Positions 26,897 through 35,255 of a DNA stretch of 64,000 nt are shown piece by piece. A model generated the notes under the pieces. It made no database searches, was not told where the DNA came from, and saw only the letters and a program-made list of their open reading frames with translations. The translations under genes and the position numbers were made by a program. The stretch comes from Bin5 sp963662575 (lineage in GTDB: Bacteria; Chloroflexota; Anaerolineae; Caldilineales; Caldilineaceae). Location: assembly GCA_963662575.1 (NCBI GenBank), contig OY759723.1, positions 4,588,001-4,652,000 on the forward strand, given 5' to 3'. How positions within the stretch are numbered: position 1 is the stretch's first letter; the number at the start of each line of letters is the position of its first letter.

Positions 26897-27286
26897 ATGA
26901 CATCAATAAGGTCTTATAGGGATTTAATAGTCTGGCAGAAATCGATCGATTTAACAGTACGGACGTACGCGCTTACAAAGCGCTTCCCTTCTGAGGAGAG
27001 GTTTGGACTTACGTCTCAGATGCGACGGGCAACGTCCTCAGTTCCAGCGAACATTGCGGAAGGGCACGCAAGGCGTACAGCACGAGAATATCTTCATACG
27101 CCTGGCATTGCGCGTGGGTCTTTGGCTGAGCTGGAAACGTTCTTGACATTGTCCGAAAAGCCGGATTTGATCAGACGCGAGACCAGCGACAGTTTGTTGA
27201 AGGACTGCGCCGAAATCAACAAAATGCTGACAGGTCTGATGCGATCCCTAACAAACCGGCAGCAGACAGATGCGGGTAGGCAGTAG
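26897..27286 (+). CDS. Four-helix-bundle protein (S23 rRNA-intervening-sequence family)
   Basis: The 129-residue product carries the family's recognisable course: YRDLIVWQKSIDL near the N-terminus, LTSQMRRATSSVPANIAEGH, AREYLHTPGIARGSLAELET and a final helix. These small pentameric four-helix-bundle proteins were named for open frames inside 23S rRNA intervening sequences, but many are free-standing with unknown function. The HTPGI segment departs from the usual hydrophobic residues at that point. It follows the GMC gene by 57 bases and may be co-transcribed. Confidence 0.85.
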   Translation: MTSIRSYRDLIVWQKSIDLTVRTYALTKRFPSEERFGLTSQMRRATSSVPANIAEGHARRTAREYLHTPGIARGSLAELETFLTLSEKPDLIRRETSDSLLKDCAEINKMLTGLMRSLTNRQQTDAGRQ

Positions 27287-27351
27287 GGGGAAACGCAGGG
27301 GCCAAAGGATAGTGGATTGGGGCTGGAGACAAGTGCGGCGCTGGGGGGGGG

Positions 27352-27421
27352 TTTTGGAGGGGGGCGTTGCGGGGGGTGTCCCCCCGCACAAGGGAGGGCC
27401 GTAGGCCCGACCGTCATAAAA
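27352..27421 (+). repeat. Structured repeat core B, copy 3
   Basis: The same layout as the other core copies but with altered stems: GCGGGGGG-TGT-CCCCCCGC and GGGCC-GTA-GGCCC around CACAAGGGAG. The outer TTTT/AAAA stem is weaker. About 200 bases to the right, 27625-27639 (TGGCTGAGTAGTTAC) matches the right terminal repeat of the elements at 3854 and 57975, so this is probably a third, rearranged element in the gap 27287-27716. Confidence 0.7.
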
Positions 27422-27462
27422 GGGCGTAGCCCCTGGCGGCGGCGGGGGTTTGCCGACGACAG

Positions 27463-27512
27463 CCCTTCGCCGCCTTAGCGGCGAAGGGTGCGCAGGCCCG
27501 CCTTAGCGGGCC
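27463..27512. repeat. Paired CTTA-loop hairpins
   Basis: CCCTTCGCCGC-CTTA-GCGGCGAAGGG (27463-27488, perfect 11-bp stem) and GGCCCGC-CTTA-GCGGGCC (27495-27512, 7-bp stem) share the loop. They are not followed by a T-run, so they are more like repeat elements than terminators. Confidence 0.7.
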
Positions 27513-27716
27513 GGAGCCGCCGGAGGGCGTCCTCGCCCGTAGGCGTCCATAGGCGAAATAGGGCACTAGGGAGATATCTTGCGTCCCAGGGTGCCGCTCT
27601 TGTGCATGGCGGGCAAGTCAGTTGTGGCTGAGTAGTTACGTTTTCAGTAGTTCCGATCGGACGCGGGCGAGCAGTGAGTTTGCGAATTTTGTTTGGTGCC
27701 ACTGGAGGTGCGGATT

Positions 27717-28583
27717 ATGGGGTCGGTAAATCTTGTGTTGCGTGAGCGGTTTATTCGGGACGGTTTTGTGCTGTTCAGGGGCGTTCTGGAACCGGAGATG
27801 GTGGAGGGGTTGAGGGCTTGGAGCGATGGGGTGCTTGGGCAGCAGGAGGAGGCGCATTTCGAGCAGAACCGGACGACGGGGAGCATGGTCTTGATTGACT
27901 GGGCGATGGCTTATGAACACGCCGTGTTGGCGGAGCTGATCGCTTACCCGAGGGTGATGGCGGCGCTGGGGGAGCTGGGTTTTGTGGAGCCGAAGTTCGG
28001 GCACGGGCGGATTATCAGCAAGCCGCCGCAGAGTCCGCCGCTGTTCTGGCATGAGGATGGGCGGTTTTGGGACGACCCGGTGAGCTATACGTGGCAGCCG
28101 ATTCAAGCTTTTTTGATGTACTATCTAACAGATACGGATGTGCGAAACGGTTGCTTGCGGGTGATACCGGGGTCGCATCGCAAGCGGCATGCGTTGCATG
28201 ATCAGGCTGCGCCGACGCATACGGACGAGCTGAGGACGTATGCGAATCCGGGGGACGTGGCTTTCCAGCGGGCGGAGGGGGAGGTCGATGTGCCGGTGAA
28301 GGCCGGGGACGTTGTGATGGGGTACGGGAGGCTGTTTCACGCGTCGCACGCCAATTTGAGCGATGAGCGGAGAACGGTGCTGACGATGTGGTATTATCCG
28401 CATTTTGTCGATTTGCCGGAGCGTACGCAGGCGACGATCTACAAACTGGAAGGCGGCAACAGTGTCACGGAGACGCGGCCGCAGGGGCGAATTCAGAGGG
28501 GGTTGGAACCGCTCAGAATCGCCTATGAGGGTAGCGCAGAACCGATTGAGACGCAGTGGACACCGAGCCCGGCGCTGAAGTAA
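27717..28583 (+). CDS. Phytanoyl-CoA dioxygenase (PhyH) family protein
   Basis: The 288-residue predicted Fe(II)/2-oxoglutarate oxygenase has HED ligands in FWHEDGRFWDDP and a distal His in LFHASHANLSDERR, with the Arg for 2-oxoglutarate just after. NGCLRVIPGSHRKRHALHD is a strong family motif. GGAGGTG is six bases before the ATG at 27717; an earlier ATG at 27693 has no such site. The sequence is not closely similar to the neighbouring PhyH gene on the other strand, so this is not a recent duplicate. Confidence 0.87.
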   Translation: MGSVNLVLRERFIRDGFVLFRGVLEPEMVEGLRAWSDGVLGQQEEAHFEQNRTTGSMVLIDWAMAYEHAVLAELIAYPRVMAALGELGFVEPKFGHGRIISKPPQSPPLFWHEDGRFWDDPVSYTWQPIQAFLMYYLTDTDVRNGCLRVIPGSHRKRHALHDQAAPTHTDELRTYANPGDVAFQRAEGEVDVPVKAGDVVMGYGRLFHASHANLSDERRTVLTMWYYPHFVDLPERTQATIYKLEGGNSVTETRPQGRIQRGLEPLRIAYEGSAEPIETQWTPSPALK

Positions 28584-28634
28584 CGGGCAAGCGCTGGTGA
28601 TCGGCGGGCGTATACAGGGTGGAGTACGGGGCGG

Positions 28635-29423
28635 TCAGATCTTTCCTTTGGCTTTCATGTCGGCGGCGAGGCGTTTCTGGTAGGCGGCATGCGCGACTTC
28701 GTCCTCTTTGGCGCGTTCGGAGTAGTAGATGAAACCGATGGCCTGGCGGGTACGGGTCTGGCTGAGGTTGGCGTCGGCGCGGTGGATGGTCAAGGCGTTG
28801 TGGATTAGGAGGTCGCCGGGTTGGGCGGGGAAGGCGACTTCGTCGGCGAGGTCCTGGGGGGTGCCATAGTCGGTGACGCCCTGGGAGAAGCCGAGAGTCT
28901 GGGTGCGGCCGTGGGGGCGAAGCGGGACAAGGTGTGAGCCGCGCACGTAGCGGACGCAGCCGTTTTCTTCGTCCACTTCTTCGAGGGCGAGCCACATTGT
29001 GAGGGCTTCGCAGGGGTCGAGCATGAAGTAGTAGCCGTCCTGGTGGGGGGGAGTGGCTTTGCCGATTTTGGGCGGCTTGTTGAAGTACTGCATGTTTTTG
29101 CCGACGACGGGGCCCTGCAAGAGCAGTTCTGCCAGTTTTTCGAATTTACTGCCGAACATCAGGCGCTTGAAGTAGCTGTCGTGGTTGTAGAGACCTAGTA
29201 TCTGTTTGAGGGTATCGGGCTGTCCGAGTTCTTCGTAGAAGACCTGTTCGCGGGCGAGATGGGGGACGCGGTCTCGGATAAGGCGAGCGACCGCTTCCCT
29301 GGTCTCGGCGACTTCGTCGGCGGTGAGAAAGCCGGTAAGAGCGACGTAGCCGTCGCGGGTGAATGATTGGAGGGCTTGTTGGGGTTGGTCCTGCCATAAC
29401 TGTCCGTTAATTGTTTCGGTCAT
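28635..29423 (-). CDS. Phytanoyl-CoA dioxygenase (PhyH) family protein
   Basis: The 262-residue protein has ligands HQD in TPPHQDGYYFM and His in LTIHRADANLSQTRTRQA, followed by the family Arg. NGCVRYVRGSHLVPLRPHGR is the typical PhyH substrate-loop region, and IHNALTIH fits the family's second half. It converges with the 27717-28583 gene, their stops about 50 bases apart. The substrate is unknown. Confidence 0.87.
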   Translation of the reverse strand: MTETINGQLWQDQPQQALQSFTRDGYVALTGFLTADEVAETREAVARLIRDRVPHLAREQVFYEELGQPDTLKQILGLYNHDSYFKRLMFGSKFEKLAELLLQGPVVGKNMQYFNKPPKIGKATPPHQDGYYFMLDPCEALTMWLALEEVDEENGCVRYVRGSHLVPLRPHGRTQTLGFSQGVTDYGTPQDLADEVAFPAQPGDLLIHNALTIHRADANLSQTRTRQAIGFIYYSERAKEDEVAHAAYQKRLAADMKAKGKI

Positions 29424-29485
29424 TTGAGGCTCCGGGTAAGCTTGCGTCTGGGTCGGCTCGGTTGTTATCTGTGGGAATTATACGT

Positions 29486-29665
29486 GGTTCAACCGCGAAG
29501 GGCCACTAAGAACACCTTTTTGATCCACGGAGGGCCACGGAGAACGTCTTTTTGTCCACGAAGGGCCACGAAGAACACCTTAACACCTTTTTTATCCGCG
29601 AAGATTCGCGAAGGGCCGCGAAGAACACCTTTTTTGAACCGCGAAGGGTCACGAAGGACAGCTTG
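29486..29665. repeat. Degenerate CGAAGGGCC(A/G)CGAAGAACACC repeats
   Basis: At least four imperfect copies of a 35-50-base unit in the form CCACGAAGGGCCACGAAGAACACC followed by T-runs fill most of the gap between a PhyH gene and the SDR gene. They are related to the array at 24651-24890 and to the middle of the 240-bp repeats at 36044, 37647 and 39508. Confidence 0.7.
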
Positions 29666-29721
29666 GTCAGTCTACGAGGTGCCGCTCAGGGCCTCTTGGT
29701 GGGCCAATACTGTGGGGAATT

Positions 29722-30537
29722 CTACTCCAGTATGCCGATGTGTCCGAGGTTCATGCCGACACGGCCGCCGTCTACGTGGATGGTGGTACCGGTGATGTAG
29801 GAGGCGTCGTCGCTGAGGAGGAAGGCGATGGCGCTAGCTATTTCTTCGGGCCCGCAGCGCCGCTGCATGAGGCAGGAATCGATGGGCGTGTCCTCTAGCT
29901 CTTTTTTGTAGGCGGCGGGGTCTGGGTGGCTGGCGAAGTGCATTTCGGTCACGACCCAGCCGGGGGCGACGGCGTTGACGCGGATGCCGTATTGGGTGAA
30001 CTCCTGGGCCATGGTTTTTGTGGTGGAGACGACGGCGGCTTTGATTGCGTCATAGACCCACATGCCGGGACGGCCGAGGTAGCCGCCTTCGGAGGAGAGG
30101 TTGACGATGGCTCCGCCATCGGTTTTGAGAAGGGGCAGGAGTTGTTGGGTCAACATCACCCATCCTCGCAGGCCGACGCGGGTCTCTATTTCCCAGTTTT
30201 CAATCCAGCCGCCGTCCTCGATGCGGCCCTGCCGAAGTAGGGCAGCGTTGTTGACGAGCAGATGGAGAGCGGGAACGTTTTCCGCGACTTCGCGCGCGCA
30301 GTTTTCTACGGAGTCATCGTTGGCGAGGTCTACGTCAACGCGGGCGGCGCTGCCTCCGGCGGCGCGGATTTGGGCTACAGCTTGATCTGCCATGGCTGCG
30401 TTCAGGTCGGCGATGAAGACGTGGGCGCCTTCGGCGGCGAGGCGGGATGCGGTGGCGCGCCCGATTCCTGAGGCGCCGCCTGAAACCAGGGCGGCTTTAT
30501 CTTCAAAGCGGGCCATTCCGTGGGGATTGGCGGTCAT
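29722..30537 (-). CDS. Short-chain dehydrogenase/reductase (SDR)
   Basis: Classical SDR of 271 residues. The cofactor motif is AALVSGGASGIGRATASRLA with VFIADLN, where the Asp suggests NAD(H). NNAALL is the structural motif, and the catalytic set is Ser in NLSSEGG plus YDAIKAA (Tyr-x3-Lys). The end YITGTTIHVDGGRVGMN is typical. It is the last of three genes separated by two or three bases (31365, 30540, 29722), so it very likely acts in the same sugar or cyclitol oxidation pathway. Confidence 0.9.
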   Translation of the reverse strand: MTANPHGMARFEDKAALVSGGASGIGRATASRLAAEGAHVFIADLNAAMADQAVAQIRAAGGSAARVDVDLANDDSVENCAREVAENVPALHLLVNNAALLRQGRIEDGGWIENWEIETRVGLRGWVMLTQQLLPLLKTDGGAIVNLSSEGGYLGRPGMWVYDAIKAAVVSTTKTMAQEFTQYGIRVNAVAPGWVVTEMHFASHPDPAAYKKELEDTPIDSCLMQRRCGPEEIASAIAFLLSDDASYITGTTIHVDGGRVGMNLGHIGILE

Positions 30538-30539
30538 TG

Positions 30540-31361
30540 CTATGATCCTGAGAGTTCTTGCAGGAGGGTGAGAGCTTCCTTGGCCGAACGCCTGGCATCG
30601 TCGAATTTGCCGGTTTCGAGGACGACATAGCTGTCATAGCCGCTCTGTAGGAGAGCGGTCAGGACAGCAGCTACGGGCACATCGCCCTGGCCAAGAGGCA
30701 CTTTGTTGAGGCCAGCGAAGTGGGGCTCTGCGCGTGTGCCAGGGGGATCGTCGCCCTGTTGGTACTCTTTGGCATGCACGCGCACGATATGCTGTCCCAG
30801 CTGGGCGATCTCTTCCAGTGGGTCGTATCCCAGTCCCATGCAATTCGCCATGTCCCAATAGGCGCCGACAAAGGGAGAGTTGACCCGTTCGAGCAGGGCA
30901 GCCATGTCGTCGCCAGCCAGCGTGTTCTCAACTGCGAGAGTGATGCCAGCAGTTTCGGCTGCGGGGGCCAACTGTTGCAGATTTGCGACCAGGCGGGAAG
31001 TGGCTTCTTCGTCGCGAATCATGGCAGGGCCGAAGAAGGGCACCAGCAAGTAGCCGGCGCCGAGATCGGTGCAAAGGCGGATGCCGGTGCGAACTGCCTC
31101 GAGGCCAAACGCTTCTTTGTCGGCGTCGGCCAAACCGCCCTGGTTGAGGAAATGGGCGGCGACGGAAGGGATTTCGACGTTTGCCTGCGCGGCCGAATGG
31201 CGGATCTTCTGCCGATTTTCCGGAGCCAAGGGGCCGCCTGGCTGGGCCTGGGCGATGTCGTTCCAGTCGAGTTCGACGCCTTCGAAGCCAAGCTCTGAGG
31301 CGACTGCGAAGACGGTTGAGAGGGGCTGTTCGATTACGTTTTGCAGGGTTCCGAATTTCAT
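30540..31361 (-). CDS. Sugar phosphate isomerase/epimerase-like TIM-barrel protein
   Basis: The 273-residue member of the xylose-isomerase-like TIM-barrel superfamily (AP_endonuc_2) includes inosose dehydratase IolE, IolI and MocC-type proteins. Visible features are ELGFEGVELDWNDI, metal-site residues around TLAVENTLAGDD, GAYWDMANCMGLGYDPLEEI, IVRVHAKEYQQ and YVVLETGKFDD, where Glu, Asp, His and Glu ligands are expected. The substrate is not defined by sequence. Its tight position between an SDR and a Gfo/Idh/MocA gene suggests sugar or inositol-type catabolism. Confidence 0.87.
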   Translation of the reverse strand: MKFGTLQNVIEQPLSTVFAVASELGFEGVELDWNDIAQAQPGGPLAPENRQKIRHSAAQANVEIPSVAAHFLNQGGLADADKEAFGLEAVRTGIRLCTDLGAGYLLVPFFGPAMIRDEEATSRLVANLQQLAPAAETAGITLAVENTLAGDDMAALLERVNSPFVGAYWDMANCMGLGYDPLEEIAQLGQHIVRVHAKEYQQGDDPPGTRAEPHFAGLNKVPLGQGDVPVAAVLTALLQSGYDSYVVLETGKFDDARRSAKEALTLLQELSGS

Positions 31362-31364
31362 CGT

Positions 31365-32321
31365 TTATTCCACCGTTTCGACTTGGCCGGTTTCGAGCGA
31401 GCGGTTTGCGGCCAGGGTGACTGCCAGGGAGTTGACGGCGTCGGCGTAGGAGGAGCGGACGAGGCTTTGGTCCTGGGCTTCGACGGCGGCGAGGAAACAT
31501 TCGATCTGGCGGTAGTAGCCGCGTTCTTCGCCGTGAAAGTCGATCTCTTCCTGGTCGATGTAGCCGGAGATATGGGTGTCCATGGCGAGGCGGAGGTAGA
31601 GGTCGCGGCCGCAGAGCTCGGTCATGAAGCCGTCGCGGACGCGTGCTGAGCAGGTGCTGAGCACACTGCCGACGGCGCCGCTGGCGAAACGTAGATTGAC
31701 GGCGGTGCTGTCTTCGAAGTCGGCGATATCGTTGTTGGGCCCGTCGTGGCCGAAGGCCTGGACGGATTCGATGTCGCCGAGGAAGTAGCGCAGCCAGTCG
31801 AAGACGTGGGTGCTCTGTTCGAGGAGCTGGCCGCCGCTGACGGCGAACTTGCCCCACCAGGGATGGGAGGGGGGCATGCGGGTTAGGAATCGGCCCATGC
31901 CCATGCCGAGGTCACGGCCCTTTACGAGCTCCTTGGCGCGCTCGGTGACGTCGGAGTAGCGGGCCATGTAGCCGACCTGGTTGATGCGACCGCTGGCGGC
32001 GATGGCCTCCTGCGTGCGGCGGGCGACGTCCAGGTCCATGGCGACCGGCTTGGCGACGAAGAGGTTGGCGCCGGCTTCGGCGGCGTCGATTGTCTGGGTG
32101 TCGTGGGCGGCGGGGGGGATGGCGACGAAGACCACGTCGAGATTTTCGCGTGTGAGCATTTCGCGGTGGTCGGTGTAGCCGGTACAGTTGAGTTCGTCGG
32201 CGACGCGGGCGGCTGTCTGGGCGTTGATATCACAGACGGCGGCAACGGGCCGGTTCAGTTTTTCGAGGCTGCTGAGATAGTTTTGGGCGATTCCACCTAC
32301 TCCGATAAATGCTATCTGCAT
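31365..32321 (-). CDS. Gfo/Idh/MocA family NAD(P)-dependent oxidoreductase
   Basis: The 318-residue protein has the N-terminal Rossmann motif IAFIGVGGIAQNYLSSLE, VAAVCDI, and DVVFVAIPPAAHDTQTI. The family's EKP motif is represented by LFVAKPVAMD, with Ala in place of Glu. The C-terminal half has GGQLLEQSTHVFDWLRYFLG, where the His of the H-x2-D element is expected to be catalytic. The family oxidises sugars, inositols and amino-sugars such as rhizopine. It is the first gene of a three-gene run with a TIM-barrel isomerase and an SDR, 65 bases downstream of the desaturase-Rieske gene. Confidence 0.9.
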   Translation of the reverse strand: MQIAFIGVGGIAQNYLSSLEKLNRPVAAVCDINAQTAARVADELNCTGYTDHREMLTRENLDVVFVAIPPAAHDTQTIDAAEAGANLFVAKPVAMDLDVARRTQEAIAASGRINQVGYMARYSDVTERAKELVKGRDLGMGMGRFLTRMPPSHPWWGKFAVSGGQLLEQSTHVFDWLRYFLGDIESVQAFGHDGPNNDIADFEDSTAVNLRFASGAVGSVLSTCSARVRDGFMTELCGRDLYLRLAMDTHISGYIDQEEIDFHGEERGYYRQIECFLAAVEAQDQSLVRSSYADAVNSLAVTLAANRSLETGQVETVE

Positions 32322-32386
32322 CGTGTGGTTTCCTTGCTTACTGTGACGAATGGTTGTGATTGGCGAGTCTAGCGGACGCGCAGGGT

Positions 32387-33793
32387 TCAGCCGAGGCGGA
32401 CGTAGAGCGTGTTGCCGCGGCGTTCGACAGGGTAAGTTTCCAGGTGGTCGCAGGCGGGTGCGCGCAGGGCGCGGCCGGTTGCGATGTCAAAACGGCCGTT
32501 GTGAAGCGGGCACTCGATGACGCCGCCGATGACGAGGCCGTCGGCCAAGTAGGCGTACTCGTGCGTGCAGAGGCCATCGGTTGCGTAGAACTGGTCGCCT
32601 TTGAGCCGGTAGACGGCGAGAGTACGGCTGCCGAGATCGAGGCGGATGACGTCTTCTTCTTCGATTTCTTCGACCGGGCCGACCTCCACCCATTCTCCCG
32701 TGTACTCGGCGGCGGTGGGCAGTTCTGCGGCCTGGGATTCGGGGTCCTTGGGAATCGGTCGGAGCACGCGGTAGTCGGGGTCGCCGGTGGCCTGCTTGAT
32801 AAGAGCGGGAATGAGTTCTTTGTAGGCTTGCCACAGGCTCTTGTATGGGGGCGGCATCTGATCTTTGACGGCTTCATGCAGCTTGGGGAGGGCGTGGAAG
32901 GGGGTCATGGGCATGGCGTGGTGCTCAAGATGGTACTGCATGTTGACGTAGAGGAAGGCGAAGACGGGATTTACATAGATTGTGCGCGTGTTCTGGCGAT
33001 GGTCGAAGGTGTCTTCGCCGAGGCCGGCGTGTTGGGGGAGGCTGAGGAGCTGCTGGAGCCAGCCGCCGTAGAAGCGGGGCAGGAGGACGAACATCATGGG
33101 CAACACGCTACCGATGGCGATGGACCAGATGGCGAAGGCGCAATAAATGGCGAGATGGACGCGGCTTGACCAGTACATCTTGGGGAGGTCGCGGTCGGGG
33201 ACGAAGTCAAGCACGTCGGGATTGGGGCGGCCGAAGGCGTTGCGGATCAGGCGCCAAACTTCGGGGGGGCCGCTGCGCAGGTAGAAGAAGTCCATCAGGA
33301 GCTTGATAAGGTCGGCGGGGCGCTGCACCTGGATCTCGGGATCGCGGCCGACGAAGTAGGTATGGGTATGGTGGCGGGAGTGGCTCCAGCGCCACAGGTA
33401 TGCTTCGTGAATGGCAATGAATGAGGAAATGGCGTAGACAACCTCATTGAGCCAACGGGTGCGGAAGGGTGTGCCGTGGCCGCTTTCGTGCCAGCGGGAA
33501 TCGGCGGAGGTATAGATGGTGCCGTAGGCGAGGAAGGCGGGGACGGCCCACCAGGTACCCCAGGAGATGGCGGCCAGGTAGGCACTGACGCCGAGCAGTG
33601 CAAACCAGAGGCCGAAGTGCCAGAGTGCAGGGCCGTCGCGACGCTGCATGATTTCGCGCATCTGCTGGCGGGACAGTTTCGGCTTCCACCATTGTTCCTG
33701 GACGCGACCTGTTATGCGGTCGCCATCGAGTTCAACGGCGTCCTGGTTGCCGCCGGAAAGGCTGTAGTCTCTGCGAATTGCCTGAACGCTCAT
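32387..33793 (-). CDS. Fatty-acid-desaturase-type diiron oxygenase fused to C-terminal Rieske domain (MocD-MocE-like), copy 1
   Basis: The 468-residue fusion begins with an integral-membrane diiron domain (about 1-330) carrying three His boxes: H102ESGH, H138SRHH and H288LEHH. Hydrophobic segments lie near 60-95 and 210-240. Residues 370-468 are a Rieske [2Fe-2S] domain with CTH (C409, H411) and CPLH (C428, H431). In rhizopine degraders MocD (desaturase-like oxygenase) and MocE (Rieske ferredoxin) are separate proteins that act together with a reductase to demethylate the rhizopine; here both are in one chain. The substrate is unknown. No reductase gene is nearby. The gene is a close tandem copy of 33849-35255. 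Confidence 0.88.
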   Translation of the reverse strand: MSVQAIRRDYSLSGGNQDAVELDGDRITGRVQEQWWKPKLSRQQMREIMQRRDGPALWHFGLWFALLGVSAYLAAISWGTWWAVPAFLAYGTIYTSADSRWHESGHGTPFRTRWLNEVVYAISSFIAIHEAYLWRWSHSRHHTHTYFVGRDPEIQVQRPADLIKLLMDFFYLRSGPPEVWRLIRNAFGRPNPDVLDFVPDRDLPKMYWSSRVHLAIYCAFAIWSIAIGSVLPMMFVLLPRFYGGWLQQLLSLPQHAGLGEDTFDHRQNTRTIYVNPVFAFLYVNMQYHLEHHAMPMTPFHALPKLHEAVKDQMPPPYKSLWQAYKELIPALIKQATGDPDYRVLRPIPKDPESQAAELPTAAEYTGEWVEVGPVEEIEEEDVIRLDLGSRTLAVYRLKGDQFYATDGLCTHEYAYLADGLVIGGVIECPLHNGRFDIATGRALRAPACDHLETYPVERRGNTLYVRLG

Positions 33794-33848
33794 GGCAGGA
33801 CTCCTTTCAAACGCGCGCAGTCAAGCGGAAAGTGCGCTTCAGGTAGGC

Positions 33849-35255
33849 CTAGGCGACGCGAACGAAGAGTGTGTTGCCGCGGCGTTCTACGGGATAGGTT
33901 TCGAGGTGGTCGCAGGCAGGGGCGCGCAGGGCGCGTCCTGTGGTGATGTCAAAGCGCCCATTGTGGAGGGGACATTCGACAACCTCGTCGATTACCAGGC
34001 CATCTGCAAGATAGGCATATTCGTGCGTACAGAGACCTTCGGTTGCGTAGAATCTGTCACCTTTGAGGCGGTAGATTGCCAGGGTACGGCTGCCGTGGTC
34101 CAGACGGATGACGTCCTCTTCGTCGATGTCTTCGACGGGGCCGACCTCCACCCATTCACCGGAAGATTCTGCGGCGCTGCGCTGCTCAGCGGTCTCTGTC
34201 TGCGGGTCCTGAGGAATCGGACGGATGATCTTGTAGGAGGGGTCCTCGGTGGCCTGCTTGATGAGGGCAGGGATCATTTCCTTGTAGCACTGCCACAGGC
34301 TCTTATAGGGCGGGGGCATCTGGTCCTTGACGGCCTCGTGCAGTTTGGGCAGCGCGTGGAAGGGCGTCATGGGCATGGAATGGTGCTCGATGTGGTACTG
34401 CATATTCATGTAGAGGAAAGCGAAAACAGGGTTGATGAAGACGGTGCGCGTGTTTTCGCGATGGTCATAGGTATCTTCGCCGAGGCCGGCGTGTTGGGTC
34501 AGGCCGAGTAGCTGATGCAGCCAGCCGCCGTAGAAGCGGGGCAGGAGCACGAACATCATGGGCAGGAAGCTGCCGATGGCGATGGACCAGATAGCAAATG
34601 CCAGGATAATTGCCATGTAGATGCGGCTGGACCAGTACATTTTGGGCAGTTCACGTTCCGGCATGAAGTCGAGGACGTCGGCATTGGGCCGGCCCAAAGC
34701 GTTGCGGAAGACGCGCCAGACTTCGGGGGGACCACTGCGAATGTAGAAGAAGTCCATCGCTATCTTGAGGAGGTCGGCTGGGCGTTGGACCTGGATTTCG
34801 GGGTCGCGACCGACGATATAGGTGTGGGTATGGTGGCGGGAGTGGCTCCAACGCCACATATAGGCCTCGCGCATGGTCATGAAGGAGGTGACGTGGTACA
34901 GGGCCTCGTTGAGCCAGTGTGTGCGGAAAGGTGTGCCGTGGCCACATTCGTGCCAGCTGGCGTCGGAGGAGGAGTAGATTGTTCCATAAACCAGGAAGGC
35001 GGGAATCGCCCACCAGGTTCCCCAAGACAGGACGGCGAGGTAGGCGCTGACGGCAAGCAGAGCAAACCAGAGACTGTAGTGCCAGAGGGCGGGGCCGTCG
35101 CGGCGCTGCATGATCTCTCTCATCTGCTGGCGGGACAGTTTTGGCTTCCACCATGTTTCATCCATACGCTCGACGATGCGGTCGTCGTCGAGCTCGACGG
35201 CGTCCTGATGGCCGCCGGACAGGCTGTAGTCTCTGGGGATCGCCTGGACACTCAT
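33849..35255 (-). CDS. Desaturase-type diiron oxygenase fused to Rieske domain (MocD-MocE-like), copy 2
   Basis: Same length (468 residues) and layout as the 32387-33793 product, and by eye about four of five residues are identical: HECGHGTPFR, HSRHHTHTYI and YHIEHHSMPM for the diiron site; CTHEYAYLAD and CPLHNGRFDI for the Rieske cluster. The ATG at 35255 has AAGGAG upstream and aligns exactly with the start of its twin; an open extension to 35306 is unsupported. The linker between domains (350-372) is the most divergent part. The twin genes probably arose by local duplication and may differ in substrate or expression. Confidence 0.88.
   Translation of the reverse strand: MSVQAIPRDYSLSGGHQDAVELDDDRIVERMDETWWKPKLSRQQMREIMQRRDGPALWHYSLWFALLAVSAYLAVLSWGTWWAIPAFLVYGTIYSSSDASWHECGHGTPFRTHWLNEALYHVTSFMTMREAYMWRWSHSRHHTHTYIVGRDPEIQVQRPADLLKIAMDFFYIRSGPPEVWRVFRNALGRPNADVLDFMPERELPKMYWSSRIYMAIILAFAIWSIAIGSFLPMMFVLLPRFYGGWLHQLLGLTQHAGLGEDTYDHRENTRTVFINPVFAFLYMNMQYHIEHHSMPMTPFHALPKLHEAVKDQMPPPYKSLWQCYKEMIPALIKQATEDPSYKIIRPIPQDPQTETAEQRSAAESSGEWVEVGPVEDIDEEDVIRLDHGSRTLAIYRLKGDRFYATEGLCTHEYAYLADGLVIDEVVECPLHNGRFDITTGRALRAPACDHLETYPVERRGNTLFVRVA

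Noticed and set aside
28513..28995. 160-codon minus-strand frame
   Set aside because: It overlaps parts of two convergent PhyH genes in another frame and has an Arg/Pro-rich artefactual product.
32360..33169. 269-codon antisense frame
   Set aside because: It shadows the desaturase-Rieske gene, whose motifs are complete; a similar shadow covers the twin gene.
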